Assembly (NCBI RefSeq): GCF_003052265.1
Contig: NZ_QANS01000005.1
Span: 1-64,000 of the forward strand
DNA from: Stenotrophobium rhamnosiphilum
GTDB taxonomy: Bacteria; Pseudomonadota; Gammaproteobacteria; Nevskiales; Nevskiaceae
Reading direction: 5' to 3'
Length of the DNA stretch: 64,000 bases
In this document: positions 43,900-52,867 of the stretch, in pieces
Layout: each line of letters begins with the position of its first letter
Position numbering within the stretch: position 1 is the stretch's first letter
Translations under genes and position numbers: made by a program
Notes under the pieces: model-generated
Seen by the model: the letters and a program-made list of their open reading frames with translations, nothing else
Database searches by the model: none
Told to the model about the DNA's origin: nothing

Positions 43900-43920
43900 T
43901 ATGAACCATTATGATTCATA
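43900..43920. promoter_or_regulatory. Probable autoregulatory operator of the TetR gene at 43265
   Basis: TATGAACCATTATGATTCAT plus A: arms TATGAA and TTCATA around a 9-bp centre with partial symmetry, 24 bp upstream of the start codon. Confidence 0.55.
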
Positions 43921-43951
43921 ATAATCTTCTGTCGCATCCTGCACAAACAAA

Positions 43952-43984
43952 CAAGGCAGCCCAAATCGACATTGGGCTGCCTTG
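43952..43984 (-). terminator. Rho-independent terminator of the dehydratase gene
   Basis: CAAGGCAGCCCAA / TTGGGCTGCCTTG, 13-bp perfect stem with a 7-nt loop; on the minus strand it is followed by TTTGTTTG. It lies 26 bp past the stop of the dehydratase gene. Confidence 0.9.
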
Positions 43985-44009
43985 TCTATTTAAAGCCTGA
44001 AGATGCCGA

Positions 44010-45176
44010 TTATTTCTTCGGCAATTCGATCTCAGCCTTGGCCGTTGCCATCACCGTGCCGAGTTGATTGCTCATTTTGCAATCGACCTGCACGATCGAA
44101 CGTCCTTCTGCGTCGACGGATTTGTCGATCACCGTCGCATCCATGATGGTGATATCGCCAGAGAACGCAGGGCCGCGGTAAGCGCTATTGCAGTGGACAA
44201 CGCGACCCCACTCGCCTGCCCAACCAGCAAAGTAGTCGATGATCCATGCACCCATTGAAGCGCCATAACCGTAGGCACGAGGCATGCCGATAGTGCGTGC
44301 CCATTCTGGGAACAGGTGACCACGTGAAGGGCCGAAGTAAGCGCCGTCGGTGAGCTCAGGATTCTGACGCTCCATCACCGGATCATTTTCATGACCGGCC
44401 ATGTCCTTGGTGAAACCCAGCGCTTCCAGATCCAGATCGGTACGACGATGCATCGTGCCCCAGATCGTGAAGGCATACGCACGCCATTCAGTGGCGAAGC
44501 TGGCAATGCTGTGTGGCCCGAAGATGCGCGTTGGCAGCTTGTCGCCAACTTTGATGTCATCCCAATAACGCTTGCCATGACCGAGCGCATGCAAGGTTTT
44601 GACGTAATCGAATTTCTTTTCTTCCAGCTCAGCCAGTTGATCACGAGTCCAAACCGGATCATCCGTTCCTTTCAGCGAACCCATCTCGCGCGCTGCTTCT
44701 GCGAGGTAACGGATGCTGGTCGAACGTTGCGTCGCGATCTTCTCGTTCTTCTGGTTGTAGTACATGTTGTCGCCGCGCTGGAAACAAGTCGGGCCCGCAA
44801 ACTTGGTTTCCTTGACGACGTAATCAAACGGCACGCGCTCGTTGCGAATCAGATCACCAGAAAAAACGCGCGGGCCGTGGAACCACCACTCATCACCGCC
44901 GAAGATCAGATGTGAATTTGGAATCGCACCAACGCAGCAAGGCGCCGCGCCGTGACCGTCATCGGTCGCCACTGGAAAAGACTGTGGCGCAACAATACGT
45001 GCGTAACGGCTTTCTGCTGCGAAGTCATCGTCATAGTGCAAACGATTCGGGTAATGCATGCCCTGCACCCAGCGGCGGATATCACTACTCGCGACAACAT
45101 CTCGCGTTCGCGCAGGCTGCATTGGTTTGCCTAGGTATTGGTCGATGTCGGAACAGTCGAGAGTCTTGTCACTCAT
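44010..45176 (-). CDS. Double-hotdog MaoC/FAS1-like dehydratase (hydratase)
   Basis: A 388-residue two-domain protein. The N-terminal FAS1-type hotdog has HYPNRLHYDDDFAAESRYAR, the hydratase motif with its acid. The C-terminal MaoC-like hotdog begins near KVGDKLPTRIFGPHSIASFA. Adds water to an enoyl-CoA, as ChsH-type and other MaoC hydratases do. It is a paralogue of 59788-60918. Second gene of a pair with the SDR 27 bp upstream. Confidence 0.82.
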   Translation of the reverse strand: MSDKTLDCSDIDQYLGKPMQPARTRDVVASSDIRRWVQGMHYPNRLHYDDDFAAESRYARIVAPQSFPVATDDGHGAAPCCVGAIPNSHLIFGGDEWWFHGPRVFSGDLIRNERVPFDYVVKETKFAGPTCFQRGDNMYYNQKNEKIATQRSTSIRYLAEAAREMGSLKGTDDPVWTRDQLAELEEKKFDYVKTLHALGHGKRYWDDIKVGDKLPTRIFGPHSIASFATEWRAYAFTIWGTMHRRTDLDLEALGFTKDMAGHENDPVMERQNPELTDGAYFGPSRGHLFPEWARTIGMPRAYGYGASMGAWIIDYFAGWAGEWGRVVHCNSAYRGPAFSGDITIMDATVIDKSVDAEGRSIVQVDCKMSNQLGTVMATAKAEIELPKK

Positions 45177-45203
45177 GTGATGGGCTCGTTATGAATTCTG
45201 GAT

Positions 45204-45947
45204 TTAGTTGGAGTAACGGCCGCCATTGACGCTCAGCGTGTGGCCCGTGATGTAGCCCGCGTCTTCGGACGCGAGGAAAGCGATAGCGCCTGCCATGTCT
45301 TCCGGACGACCTGCACGCTTCATTGGCGAGGCGGCAATGATGTGATCTACCTTCTCACCCAAACCTGCACGCATCATCGGCGTATCCACGAAGCCCGGTG
45401 GCACGTTGTTAACCGTGATGCCCGTAGGTGCGAGTTCTTGCGCGAGTGATTTGGTGAAAGCAATCACGCCGCCCTTAGAAGCGGAGTAATGCACCATCGT
45501 CTGTGCGCCAGTCTGTGCGCTGGAGGATGAGACGTTGATGATGCGGCCCCACTTGGCTTCCAGCATGTCGGGCAGAACCGCTTGCGTGCAGATCAGCACG
45601 CTCTTGAGGTTGACCTGCATGATGCGATCCCACTGTTCTTCAGTGATCTGCATGAACGGCGTGAATGCGGAGATGCCAGCGTTGTTGACCAGAATACTGA
45701 CCGGGCCAAATTTTTCGTGAATGAGTTTGACAGCAGCATCAATCTCAACACGCTTCGATACATCGACGCGCGATGCGATCGCTTTAAAACCTTGCTTCAC
45801 CAAATCATCGGCAGCAGCTTTTGCTGCGTCTTCGTTGATATCCCAGATCGCGACGTTGGCACCGTCTTTTGCGAGACGCTGTGCAGCGGCGAGGCCGATG
45901 CCTGAGGCAGCGCCGGTAACAATGGCGGTTTTACCTGCGAGTGACAT
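45204..45947 (-). CDS. SDR, FabG-like
   Basis: A 247-residue SDR from the start at 45947, chosen because GAGGAG lies 10 nt before it; an in-frame ATG at 45968 precedes that site. VTGAASGIGLAAAQRL, NNAG, and catalytic HYSASKGG; WDINED marks NAD use. Likely 3-hydroxyacyl-CoA dehydrogenase following hydration by the downstream dehydratase. A 266-bp inverted-repeat element stands between it and operator copy 9. Confidence 0.86.
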   Translation of the reverse strand: MSLAGKTAIVTGAASGIGLAAAQRLAKDGANVAIWDINEDAAKAAADDLVKQGFKAIASRVDVSKRVEIDAAVKLIHEKFGPVSILVNNAGISAFTPFMQITEEQWDRIMQVNLKSVLICTQAVLPDMLEAKWGRIINVSSSSAQTGAQTMVHYSASKGGVIAFTKSLAQELAPTGITVNNVPPGFVDTPMMRAGLGEKVDHIIAASPMKRAGRPEDMAGAIAFLASEDAGYITGHTLSVNGGRYSN

Positions 45948-45988
45948 GATGCTTGAACTCCTCTGCATGATTTATAGGCGCAGCTTGC

Positions 45989-46254
45989 GAACCTGTTCAT
46001 GGCCTTTTCATCCCTGCGGCGGAGAGCCATTGGGTGCAGGGCAAGAAAGCGGGCGCGCCGCTTGGTGATTCCAAGCAAGCGACCGCTGACGCCGCCATGT
46101 ATCCAATGGCTCCCGCCCCGGAGGGCTGTCGCCTCAAAAATTGCCATGCGTCGTTGCTCCTCCGTGATTTAGCGCAACTAAACTTCCTCCGTCGCGCCTA
46201 GCCTGGCAATTTTTGAGGGGACAGCGCAGGGATGAAAAGGCCATGAACAGGTTC
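45989..46254. mobile_element. MITE-like 266-bp element with 30-bp perfect terminal inverted repeats
   Basis: The ends are identical inverted 30-mers (45989-46018 and 46225-46254; each begins GAACCTGTTCATGGCC when read inward). Inside are two further stems: 46025-46033 with 46103-46111 (AGCCATTGG/CCAATGGCT) and 46132-46146 with 46204-46218 (CCTCAAAAATTGCCA). A small hairpin GCTTGG/CCAAGC sits at 46060-46076. The whole can fold as a three-way junction. No open reading frame of note and no obvious target-site duplication. It occupies most of the 370-bp gap 45948-46317. Confidence 0.8.
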
Positions 46255-46287
46255 TTAGCAGCAACGCTAAAGCAAGCGTCACCACTA

Positions 46288-46308
46288 GTCAACATCACTG
46301 TTGATTAA
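46288..46308. promoter_or_regulatory. Cluster operator, copy 9
   Basis: GTCAACA-TCAC-TGTTGAT followed by TAA; six of seven arm pairs match plus a G/T end pair. It lies between the stop of the ligase (46318) and the SDR at 45947, both on the minus strand, so it belongs to the SDR-dehydratase promoter, separated from the gene by the inserted element. Confidence 0.75.
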
Positions 46309-46317
46309 CCAAGAAAT

Positions 46318-47988
46318 TTAACTGGCGGCCAAGCGTTTTGAAGCCAGTTCACGGAGCTGGGCGGTTTTGATCTTGTTGGACGAGGTCATTTCAAGCTCAG
46401 ACTCTTGCAAGAAGATCACGCGCCGAGGGAGCTTGTAGCTCGACAATTGCGTTGCAGCGAAAGCCCTGACGCTCTGCTCGCTTAGATCGGCGCCTTCGCC
46501 AGGTACTACGCAAGCCACCACCATCTCACCCAAGGTGTCATGTGGAATGCCTACTGTGGCCGCAATCTTGATACCCGGACACTGCACGAGCACCGAGTTA
46601 ATCTCCAGCGGCGAAACATTCGCACCGCCGGTTTTGATGATGTCATTGAGACGGCCCTGCCAATGTAAGCGGCCGCGCTCATCGATGAAGCCGCCGTCGC
46701 CCGTGCGGAAGAAACCTTCTTCATCGAAAGTTTCTTCAATCGGCATACGCAGATATCCAATCATCAACGTCGGGCCCTTCACCGCAATCTCACCCGCTTG
46801 ACCCAACGGAACAACCTGCCCGCTCAATGGATCAACAACGCGAATGGTGTTACCTGACACCGGCAAGCCGTTATTGCCTTCAGCATCAGCGGCAGGCGTA
46901 CCACTCGGATACACCGTCACCAACGTGAAGGTTTCAGTGCTGCCATAAGCAGACATCGGCTCCTGCCAGTTGCTCTTCACTGTTGGATGCGCGCGCAGTG
47001 GCGAAGTCTCACCGACATAGCGCAGCGAACTTAGATCGGTCGTCGCATACGCAGGGTCATCAACCAAGCGCGGCCATTGATGGGGCCAAGCTAGCGGCAA
47101 GGAAACGCGTTCACTTTGAATAAGGCCTAGTGCTTCGCCCGGTGCGAAATTGCTTTGCAGAACCAAGCAACCACCGGCGGCAAAGGTCGCACCAATCGCC
47201 ATCGCGAAGTTGCCGGACCAAAAGAATCCATTTGCCGTCCACGTACGAACATTGGGATCAATGGCAAAGAAATTGCGCCATCGCCAGCACTGCAACGCAG
47301 CGGCGCGATGCGTGTGTTGAATCGCTTTTGGCTTTGCAGTGGAGCCAGACGAAAAGAAAATAAATCCGCGATCTGTCGGTGCGATTTCAGCACTCATCGC
47401 GTTAATCAGCGTGACGGATGCCAGGGGGCCGCCATGCAAGAAGTCTTTCCAGCTTTCGAATGCTCCTGACGTTGGCGCATCACCAATGCAAACTGCGCGA
47501 CGCAGATGCGGCAAATGATCCGTAAACATCGGCGCCTTTGCAGTGCCCAGATCCGGACACAGTTCGACCAACTCCTTGGCGAAATCACGATTGAGCACTG
47601 CGCGTTCAAAAATCAGCAATGAAACGTCCGCTACGCGTAGCTGATATTCCAACTCCGGGCCCTTACCGAAGGTGCTCAAGGCCACGCAGGTCGCGCCAGT
47701 CAAAGCGATGCCGAACATCGCCGTAACCCACTCCGGGCGATTGGTCACCATCAACCCAACACGCGTGTCTTTGGTCACGCCGCGCGCGACGAGTGCACGC
47801 GCTACCGTTAATGCTTCTTCTAAAACCTGTGAATAGTTGAGACGAACGACAGTGTCATCCGGAAACTTGTAGACCATTGCCTCTTTTGCAGCATTCGCTG
47901 CGCAGACTTCGCGCAGAAAACCACCCAGCGTCAATGCGCCGACTGCGTCTTCAGATAGAGGCTTACCGCGGATGATTGAAGTCGTCAT
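46318..47988 (-). CDS. Acyl-CoA synthetase (AMP-dependent ligase)
   Basis: A 556-residue ANL-superfamily ligase. P-loop FFSSGSTAKPKAIQHTH, A5-type motif MSAYGSTETF, hinge TGDGGFIDERGRLHWQGRLN, and the C-terminal catalytic Lys in TSSNKIKTAQL. The Ser-rich P-loop and missing Gly (STAKPKA) are unusual. Third gene of the operon SDR-CMD-ligase; starts 2 bp after the CMD gene stop. Confidence 0.88.
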   Translation of the reverse strand: MTTSIIRGKPLSEDAVGALTLGGFLREVCAANAAKEAMVYKFPDDTVVRLNYSQVLEEALTVARALVARGVTKDTRVGLMVTNRPEWVTAMFGIALTGATCVALSTFGKGPELEYQLRVADVSLLIFERAVLNRDFAKELVELCPDLGTAKAPMFTDHLPHLRRAVCIGDAPTSGAFESWKDFLHGGPLASVTLINAMSAEIAPTDRGFIFFSSGSTAKPKAIQHTHRAAALQCWRWRNFFAIDPNVRTWTANGFFWSGNFAMAIGATFAAGGCLVLQSNFAPGEALGLIQSERVSLPLAWPHQWPRLVDDPAYATTDLSSLRYVGETSPLRAHPTVKSNWQEPMSAYGSTETFTLVTVYPSGTPAADAEGNNGLPVSGNTIRVVDPLSGQVVPLGQAGEIAVKGPTLMIGYLRMPIEETFDEEGFFRTGDGGFIDERGRLHWQGRLNDIIKTGGANVSPLEINSVLVQCPGIKIAATVGIPHDTLGEMVVACVVPGEGADLSEQSVRAFAATQLSSYKLPRRVIFLQESELEMTSSNKIKTAQLRELASKRLAAS

Positions 47989-47990
47989 AT

Positions 47991-48614
47991 TTATGTCTTT
48001 TGTTCGTACATGCGTGCCCTGACTTCGTCAGACAGTGGCGCAACACCGGGCTCAACCTGAGCACCGAGCGTTTTGAACATCATTGCAGCAATTTCATAGC
48101 AACCGATGGCATAGATCATGTCGATGATCTGTTCGGTGCTAAAGCTCTGTGACAGGCGTGCAAACGTTGCATCGCTGATACAGGCATCGGCCATTAGTTC
48201 ATCGGCCGCACGCACAAGATCAGCATCAACAGGATCCCAACCGGCCCCATCGGGGCCGTACTGCAAACGCTCAATGTCGGCGTCCGTAAGACCCGCACGT
48301 AACCCGAGAACCGTGTGCTGAATAAACTCGTATTCCGATCGACGCAGCCAGCTAATTCGCAGAATCAATAACTCACGAATACGCTTCGAGAGACTGCTTT
48401 TGATCGAGACGTGATTGTTGAAACCCAGAAATGCCTTGGTCGCCGCTGGATGATTCAGCATCACACCCAAACCATGCATGCCACGTGGATCTTTCTGCCA
48501 ATTGGCCAAGACAAAATCGCGCGCAGTGGGAAACGTGCTAAGCGCATCGAGTGCCTGTTCGTCCCAGTCTGCAGGCAGCTTGGGCGCAACACGTGGCTTG
48601 ATTTCTTTTTGCAT
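47991..48614 (-). CDS. Carboxymuconolactone decarboxylase-family protein
   Basis: A 207-residue all-helical CMD/AhpD-fold protein. The active-site region reads [20 protein letters not shown], with the Glu and His typical of the family but no CxxC, so it is not a peroxidase of the AhpD type. The start at 48614 overlaps the SDR stop (TAATG); an upstream in-frame ATG at 48728 lies in that SDR. Role unknown; relatives appear in aromatic and steroid clusters. Confidence 0.78.
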   Translation of the reverse strand: MQKEIKPRVAPKLPADWDEQALDALSTFPTARDFVLANWQKDPRGMHGLGVMLNHPAATKAFLGFNNHVSIKSSLSKRIRELLILRISWLRRSEYEFIQHTVLGLRAGLTDADIERLQYGPDGAGWDPVDADLVRAADELMADACISDATFARLSQSFSTEQIIDMIYAIGCYEIAAMMFKTLGAQVEPGVAPLSDEVRARMYEQKT

Positions 48615-49387
48615 TATTTCGGCGTCCACGTGGACGAGAGCGCACGTTCGGATAAGTATTTGGTGGAACTCCAACCGCCATCGACAACGATCGTCTGGCC
48701 GTTGATGAAGCTGCCGCCGGGCGAACACAGGAACGCAATCGTGCTGGCGACGTCATCGACCTGACCCAAGCGCGTGTGTGGCGTCATATCGACATTCATG
48801 CGACGGAAGCGCTCGTCCTCAAGACGCCCTTCTGTCATCGGCGTAACAGTGACGCCAGGAGCAACAGCATTGCAACGCACGCCCGCAGCACCGTACTGAC
48901 AAGCGATGTGCTGGGTCAGTCCGGTCAATCCAGCCTTGGCCGCCGAATAAGCGCCGCCACGCAAACCACCCAGCATCGCAAAAGTCGATGTGACGTTGAT
49001 GATCGCCGAGCCTTTCGGCATATGTGGCAACACTTCACGAGCCAAGCGGAATGGCGCGCGGAGCATCAGGCCCAGAAAATGATCGAGCATCGCGTCATCG
49101 GTTTCGTGTAAAGGCTTGGGGCTGCCAATGCCGGCGTTGTTGATCAGGAAATCAATCTTTCCAAAGCGCGACACGGCAAAATCTGCAACCTGACGAGGCG
49201 CTGCGTCGGCAGTTAAATCTGCGGCCAATGTTGCAATGCGATCTGGATTGCCGATGGCGGCAGCCAATTCAGCAAGCTTTTTCTCGTCACGACCTACACC
49301 CACAACAGACATGCCCATTTCAGCAAGCTTTACAGCAGTACCGAAGCCAATGCCGCTGCTTGCGCCTGTGACGATTGCTACTTGCAT
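48614..49387 (-). CDS. Short-chain dehydrogenase/reductase (SDR)
   Basis: A 257-residue [23 protein letters not shown], catalytic AYSAAKAG, and the distinctive tail [20 protein letters not shown] shared with the SDR at 6200-7000. First gene of the operon SDR-CMD-ligase on the minus strand. The 223-bp promoter region 49388-49610, shared with the divergent ligase at 49611, shows no copy of the cluster operator. Confidence 0.86.
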   Translation of the reverse strand: MQVAIVTGASSGIGFGTAVKLAEMGMSVVGVGRDEKKLAELAAAIGNPDRIATLAADLTADAAPRQVADFAVSRFGKIDFLINNAGIGSPKPLHETDDAMLDHFLGLMLRAPFRLAREVLPHMPKGSAIINVTSTFAMLGGLRGGAYSAAKAGLTGLTQHIACQYGAAGVRCNAVAPGVTVTPMTEGRLEDERFRRMNVDMTPHTRLGQVDDVASTIAFLCSPGGSFINGQTIVVDGGWSSTKYLSERALSSTWTPK

Positions 49388-49610
49388 GATGCATTCACCC
49401 TTGATCGATTCGCCTAGGGATCATACTGGCTCAAAAACACCAAACGTACCTTCCCCTGATATCTTAAGAATGTAGAACAGTAAGGCCATATCTGTATTGA
49501 TCGGCTCGGTCACGGCCTTTGACTGCACATGACATTTTGTGCGCCACAGGAAACTTAGGCTTTTGTCCTGCGCTATAAAGTAGCTTGCTTGCCTTGCCTG
49601 AGCGGTCGTA

Positions 49611-51245
49611 ATGCCGAATGAAATAACCGCCAACCGAAAGACCATCTCCGGACGATCGATTCGTTGGGATGAAGCGCGCGCCGCGCGTGCCTATGCCGAA
49701 GGCCACTGGATACACCAGACCTTGGCTGACGCACTGCAACATGCCGCCAAAAAGACACCCGACCGCGTCTTGTTGATTGATGACAATCAGCGCATCAATT
49801 GCGCTCAGCTTCATAGCCAAGCCACACAACTCGCACATGCAATGTTGAGCCGTGCGCACACAGGCAGCGTGGTGTCGTTTCTGCTGCCCAACTGGCATGA
49901 AGCCGCTGTGATTTATTTGGCAGCAACCATTGCTGGAATGGTCGTGAACCCCATCCTGCCCTCGCTGCGTGATCATGATTTGCAGTTCATTCTGAAAGAT
50001 GTGAACACTCGCCTCGTTTTTGTGCCCGCACAGTTCCGGCAGCACGACTATGTCGAGATGTTGAACCGAGTCGTTGCACAGCTTGAGTCACCTCCCGAAG
50101 TGGTGGTGCTTCGCGGCGACGCAGGTCCGCACACTGCTTACAACGCTTTGCTACAGCAAGGCGACGACAGCACCGGCTTGCCTCTGGTGAATCCCGATGC
50201 AGTGCGAATGGTGCTCTATACCTCCGGCACTACCGGACGTCCAAAGGGCGTGCTGCACACACACAACACGCTGCACGCATTGCTGTGCCAAATTCGCCAG
50301 CATTGGTTGGTAGAACCGGGTGATAAATTTTTGGTGCCTTCGCCAATCAGTCATATCGGTGGTTCGATCTACGCTTTCGAAAGTCCGTTATTACTCGGCA
50401 CCACCGCCGTGCTGATGGAGCGCTGGGATGCAGCCGAAGCCGTGCGCATCATCGAATCCGAGCGATGCACCCACATGGCAGGCGCAACACCATTTCTTCA
50501 GCAACTGTTGAACGCCTGCGAAACTGCGGGCACACGCCAACCCAGTCTGAAGGTCTTCATTTGTGGTGGCGCTTCTGTTCCGCCATCACTCATCCGCAAA
50601 GCCACCGATTACTTTAAGAACGCGGTCGTTACCCGTGTTTACGGCTCAACTGAAGTTCCTGTGACCACGGTCGGTGCCACCCTCGCTAACGAAACTACAC
50701 CAGCCGCAGACACTGACGGTCGACGTGGCTTTGCAGAAATAAAACTGGTCGGTCACGGATCAGCACCGCCTAACGAAGGCGAAGTGCATGCACGCGGTCC
50801 ACAAATGCTGGTGGGCTATCTGCATCAGGAAGACGAAGCCGCATCATTTGATGCAGAAGGCTACTTCCGCACCGGCGATCTCGCACGCATGCAAGACGAT
50901 ACTTACCTCGTCATCAACGGTCGCGCCAAAGACATCATCATTCGAAATGGTGAAAACATTTCACCGAAAGAAGTGGAAGATATTTTGGTCGGTCATCCAC
51001 AGATTGCAGAGATTGCGATTGTCGGCGTTGCAGATAGTAAAACTGGCGAACGTGCCTGCGCTGTTATCGTCATCAAAGGTGCCGATGCACCTGATGTCGA
51101 CAACCTACGCAATTATCTAAAAGCGTTAGGCGTTGCCAGCTTCAAGGCACCCGAGCAAGTCGCCATCTGGGACGCGCTACCCAAGAACGATGCAGGAAAA
51201 GTTTTGAAACATCAGATTCGCGCGACGCTCGCGCAGAACGCATAA
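49611..51245 (+). CDS. Acyl-CoA synthetase (AMP-dependent ligase)
   Basis: A 544-residue ligase resembling the cyclohexanecarboxylate/fatty acid CoA ligase branch. P-loop LYTSGTTGRPKGVLHTHN, RVYGSTEVPV, TGDLARMQDDTYLVINGRAK, and catalytic Lys in NDAGKVLKHQIR. First of a three-gene plus-strand operon, divergent from the SDR at 48614-49387. Confidence 0.9.
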   Translation: MPNEITANRKTISGRSIRWDEARAARAYAEGHWIHQTLADALQHAAKKTPDRVLLIDDNQRINCAQLHSQATQLAHAMLSRAHTGSVVSFLLPNWHEAAVIYLAATIAGMVVNPILPSLRDHDLQFILKDVNTRLVFVPAQFRQHDYVEMLNRVVAQLESPPEVVVLRGDAGPHTAYNALLQQGDDSTGLPLVNPDAVRMVLYTSGTTGRPKGVLHTHNTLHALLCQIRQHWLVEPGDKFLVPSPISHIGGSIYAFESPLLLGTTAVLMERWDAAEAVRIIESERCTHMAGATPFLQQLLNACETAGTRQPSLKVFICGGASVPPSLIRKATDYFKNAVVTRVYGSTEVPVTTVGATLANETTPAADTDGRRGFAEIKLVGHGSAPPNEGEVHARGPQMLVGYLHQEDEAASFDAEGYFRTGDLARMQDDTYLVINGRAKDIIIRNGENISPKEVEDILVGHPQIAEIAIVGVADSKTGERACAVIVIKGADAPDVDNLRNYLKALGVASFKAPEQVAIWDALPKNDAGKVLKHQIRATLAQNA

Positions 51246-51254
51246 GGAGACAAG

Positions 51255-52862
51255 ATGTCGATCTCAACCGGACGCTATCCGACCGAAACATTGCCGAGCG
51301 CCGCTGAAGGTTGGACGCTGCAACGACTCACAGCACCGAGCCGTCTGTTCGGCGCCAACGGCCTGCGCACCGGCCCTGATGGTCGCATCTATGTTGCGCA
51401 AGTTTCTGGCAGCCAGATCAGTGCGATTGATATCGCTAACGGCCAGATTGAAACGATCAGCGCGAAAGGAAGCGACATCATTGCGCCTGACGATATCGCC
51501 TTCGACGCCAACGGAAATCTGTTCGCAACCGAAGTCATGGACAGTCGCGTTAGCATGCGCAGCAAAGATGGCCGCACGCGCATCCTGCGTGACGATCTTC
51601 CCAGCGCGAACGGCATCACCGTGCATCAAGGTCGTCTGTTCGTCGGCGAATGCCGCATCGGCGGACGCATCATGGAACTCGATCTCAACGGCGGCGCTCC
51701 GCGCGTGCTGGCGAGCGATGTGCCAATGCCTAATGCGATGGAAGTCGGTCCCGATGGTTTGCTGTACTACCCGGTCATGGGCACTAACGAAATTTGGCGT
51801 ATTAATCCAGAAGGCGGAGCGCCAGAGAAAGTTGCTGGTGATCTCGGCGTACCAGACTCAGTGAAGTTTGATGCCGAGGGCTACATTGTTTCCACACAAG
51901 TGGCTTCAGGCCAGGTTCTGCGTATCAATCCGCGCAATGGCGAACGCACTGTGCTGGCACAACTCGAGCCGGGTCTCGATAACCTGACTTTCGTTGGCGA
52001 GCGCTTGTTCGTCTCTAACTTCAATGGCCAGATCAGCGAAGTTACTTCCAACGGCACAACGCGAACGCTATTGCCGCATGGTTTCAACGGACCGTTCGAT
52101 ATCACCGTCGATAGCAGCGGCAAGATCTACGTTGCTGATGGCCCCAATCTATTCCAACTACTGGCAGACGGAACGACTAAATCGCTGGGCATGTTGTTTA
52201 CGCCGGGCTATCCGGGATACACGCGTGGCCTTGCTGCGACTGGTGACGGTGAACTCATCGTCGCAACCGCTGCTGGCCAGATTGCGCGCTATCGCCCTGC
52301 GCTCAATGAGAGCGAAGTTCTGGCGCAAGGGCTCGACCAACTCTATGGTGTTGCTGTCACTTCAAGTGGCGCTGTGATCACCGCCGAACTTGGCACGGGT
52401 CGCGTACTCGCGATCAAATCTGACAACGTTGAAGTGCTCGCTGCGAATCTGCGCGATCCACTTGGCATCGCGATTGATGCCAATGACGCCATCCTCGTTT
52501 CTGAATCTGCTGGCGGCCGTGTTGTGCGCGTGTTGGGTTCAGGCGTTGAAACTGTTGTCGATGGCCTGCAAAACCCGCAAGGGATTCTGGTGCGCGATGG
52601 CCTGCTCTATATCGTCGACGTCGGCGCTAAGACTGTCATTGAGTACGACCTCAAGAAAGGCGGTCGCCGCATCATCGCTTCTACACTGCCAGTCGGCGCA
52701 CCACCGGGTGTTGTTGCCAAACCGCTACGTGGATTCCCGCCGTTCACGGGACCGATGGGCCCCTACGCGGGTATCGCTGCTGGTGCTGATGGAACGCTTT
52801 ATATTTCGGCCAACGGTGATGGCAGCGTACTCGCCTTGAAAGTCGCTGCTGCACGCGGATAA
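51255..52862 (+). CDS. SMP-30/NHL-type beta-propeller protein
   Basis: A 535-residue protein of repeating about 40-residue beta-propeller units, such as GPDGRIYVAQVSGSQISAID, DANGNLFATEVMDSRVSM and DSSGKIYVADGPNLF. Resembles SMP-30/gluconolactonase and strictosidine-synthase-like lactonases. Ribosome site AAGGAGACAAG. No signal peptide, so cytoplasmic. It may hydrolyse a lactone formed in the pathway; catalytic metal ligands cannot be assigned by eye. Confidence 0.8.
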   Translation: MSISTGRYPTETLPSAAEGWTLQRLTAPSRLFGANGLRTGPDGRIYVAQVSGSQISAIDIANGQIETISAKGSDIIAPDDIAFDANGNLFATEVMDSRVSMRSKDGRTRILRDDLPSANGITVHQGRLFVGECRIGGRIMELDLNGGAPRVLASDVPMPNAMEVGPDGLLYYPVMGTNEIWRINPEGGAPEKVAGDLGVPDSVKFDAEGYIVSTQVASGQVLRINPRNGERTVLAQLEPGLDNLTFVGERLFVSNFNGQISEVTSNGTTRTLLPHGFNGPFDITVDSSGKIYVADGPNLFQLLADGTTKSLGMLFTPGYPGYTRGLAATGDGELIVATAAGQIARYRPALNESEVLAQGLDQLYGVAVTSSGAVITAELGTGRVLAIKSDNVEVLAANLRDPLGIAIDANDAILVSESAGGRVVRVLGSGVETVVDGLQNPQGILVRDGLLYIVDVGAKTVIEYDLKKGGRRIIASTLPVGAPPGVVAKPLRGFPPFTGPMGPYAGIAAGADGTLYISANGDGSVLALKVAAARG

Positions 52863-52867
52863 ATCGA

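Noticed and set aside
46318-46801. Open frames within and beside the inverted-repeat element considered as a transposase remnant
   Set aside because: No frame inside 45989-46254 reaches a useful length and none shows transposase features; frames to the right are shadows of the ligase gene.
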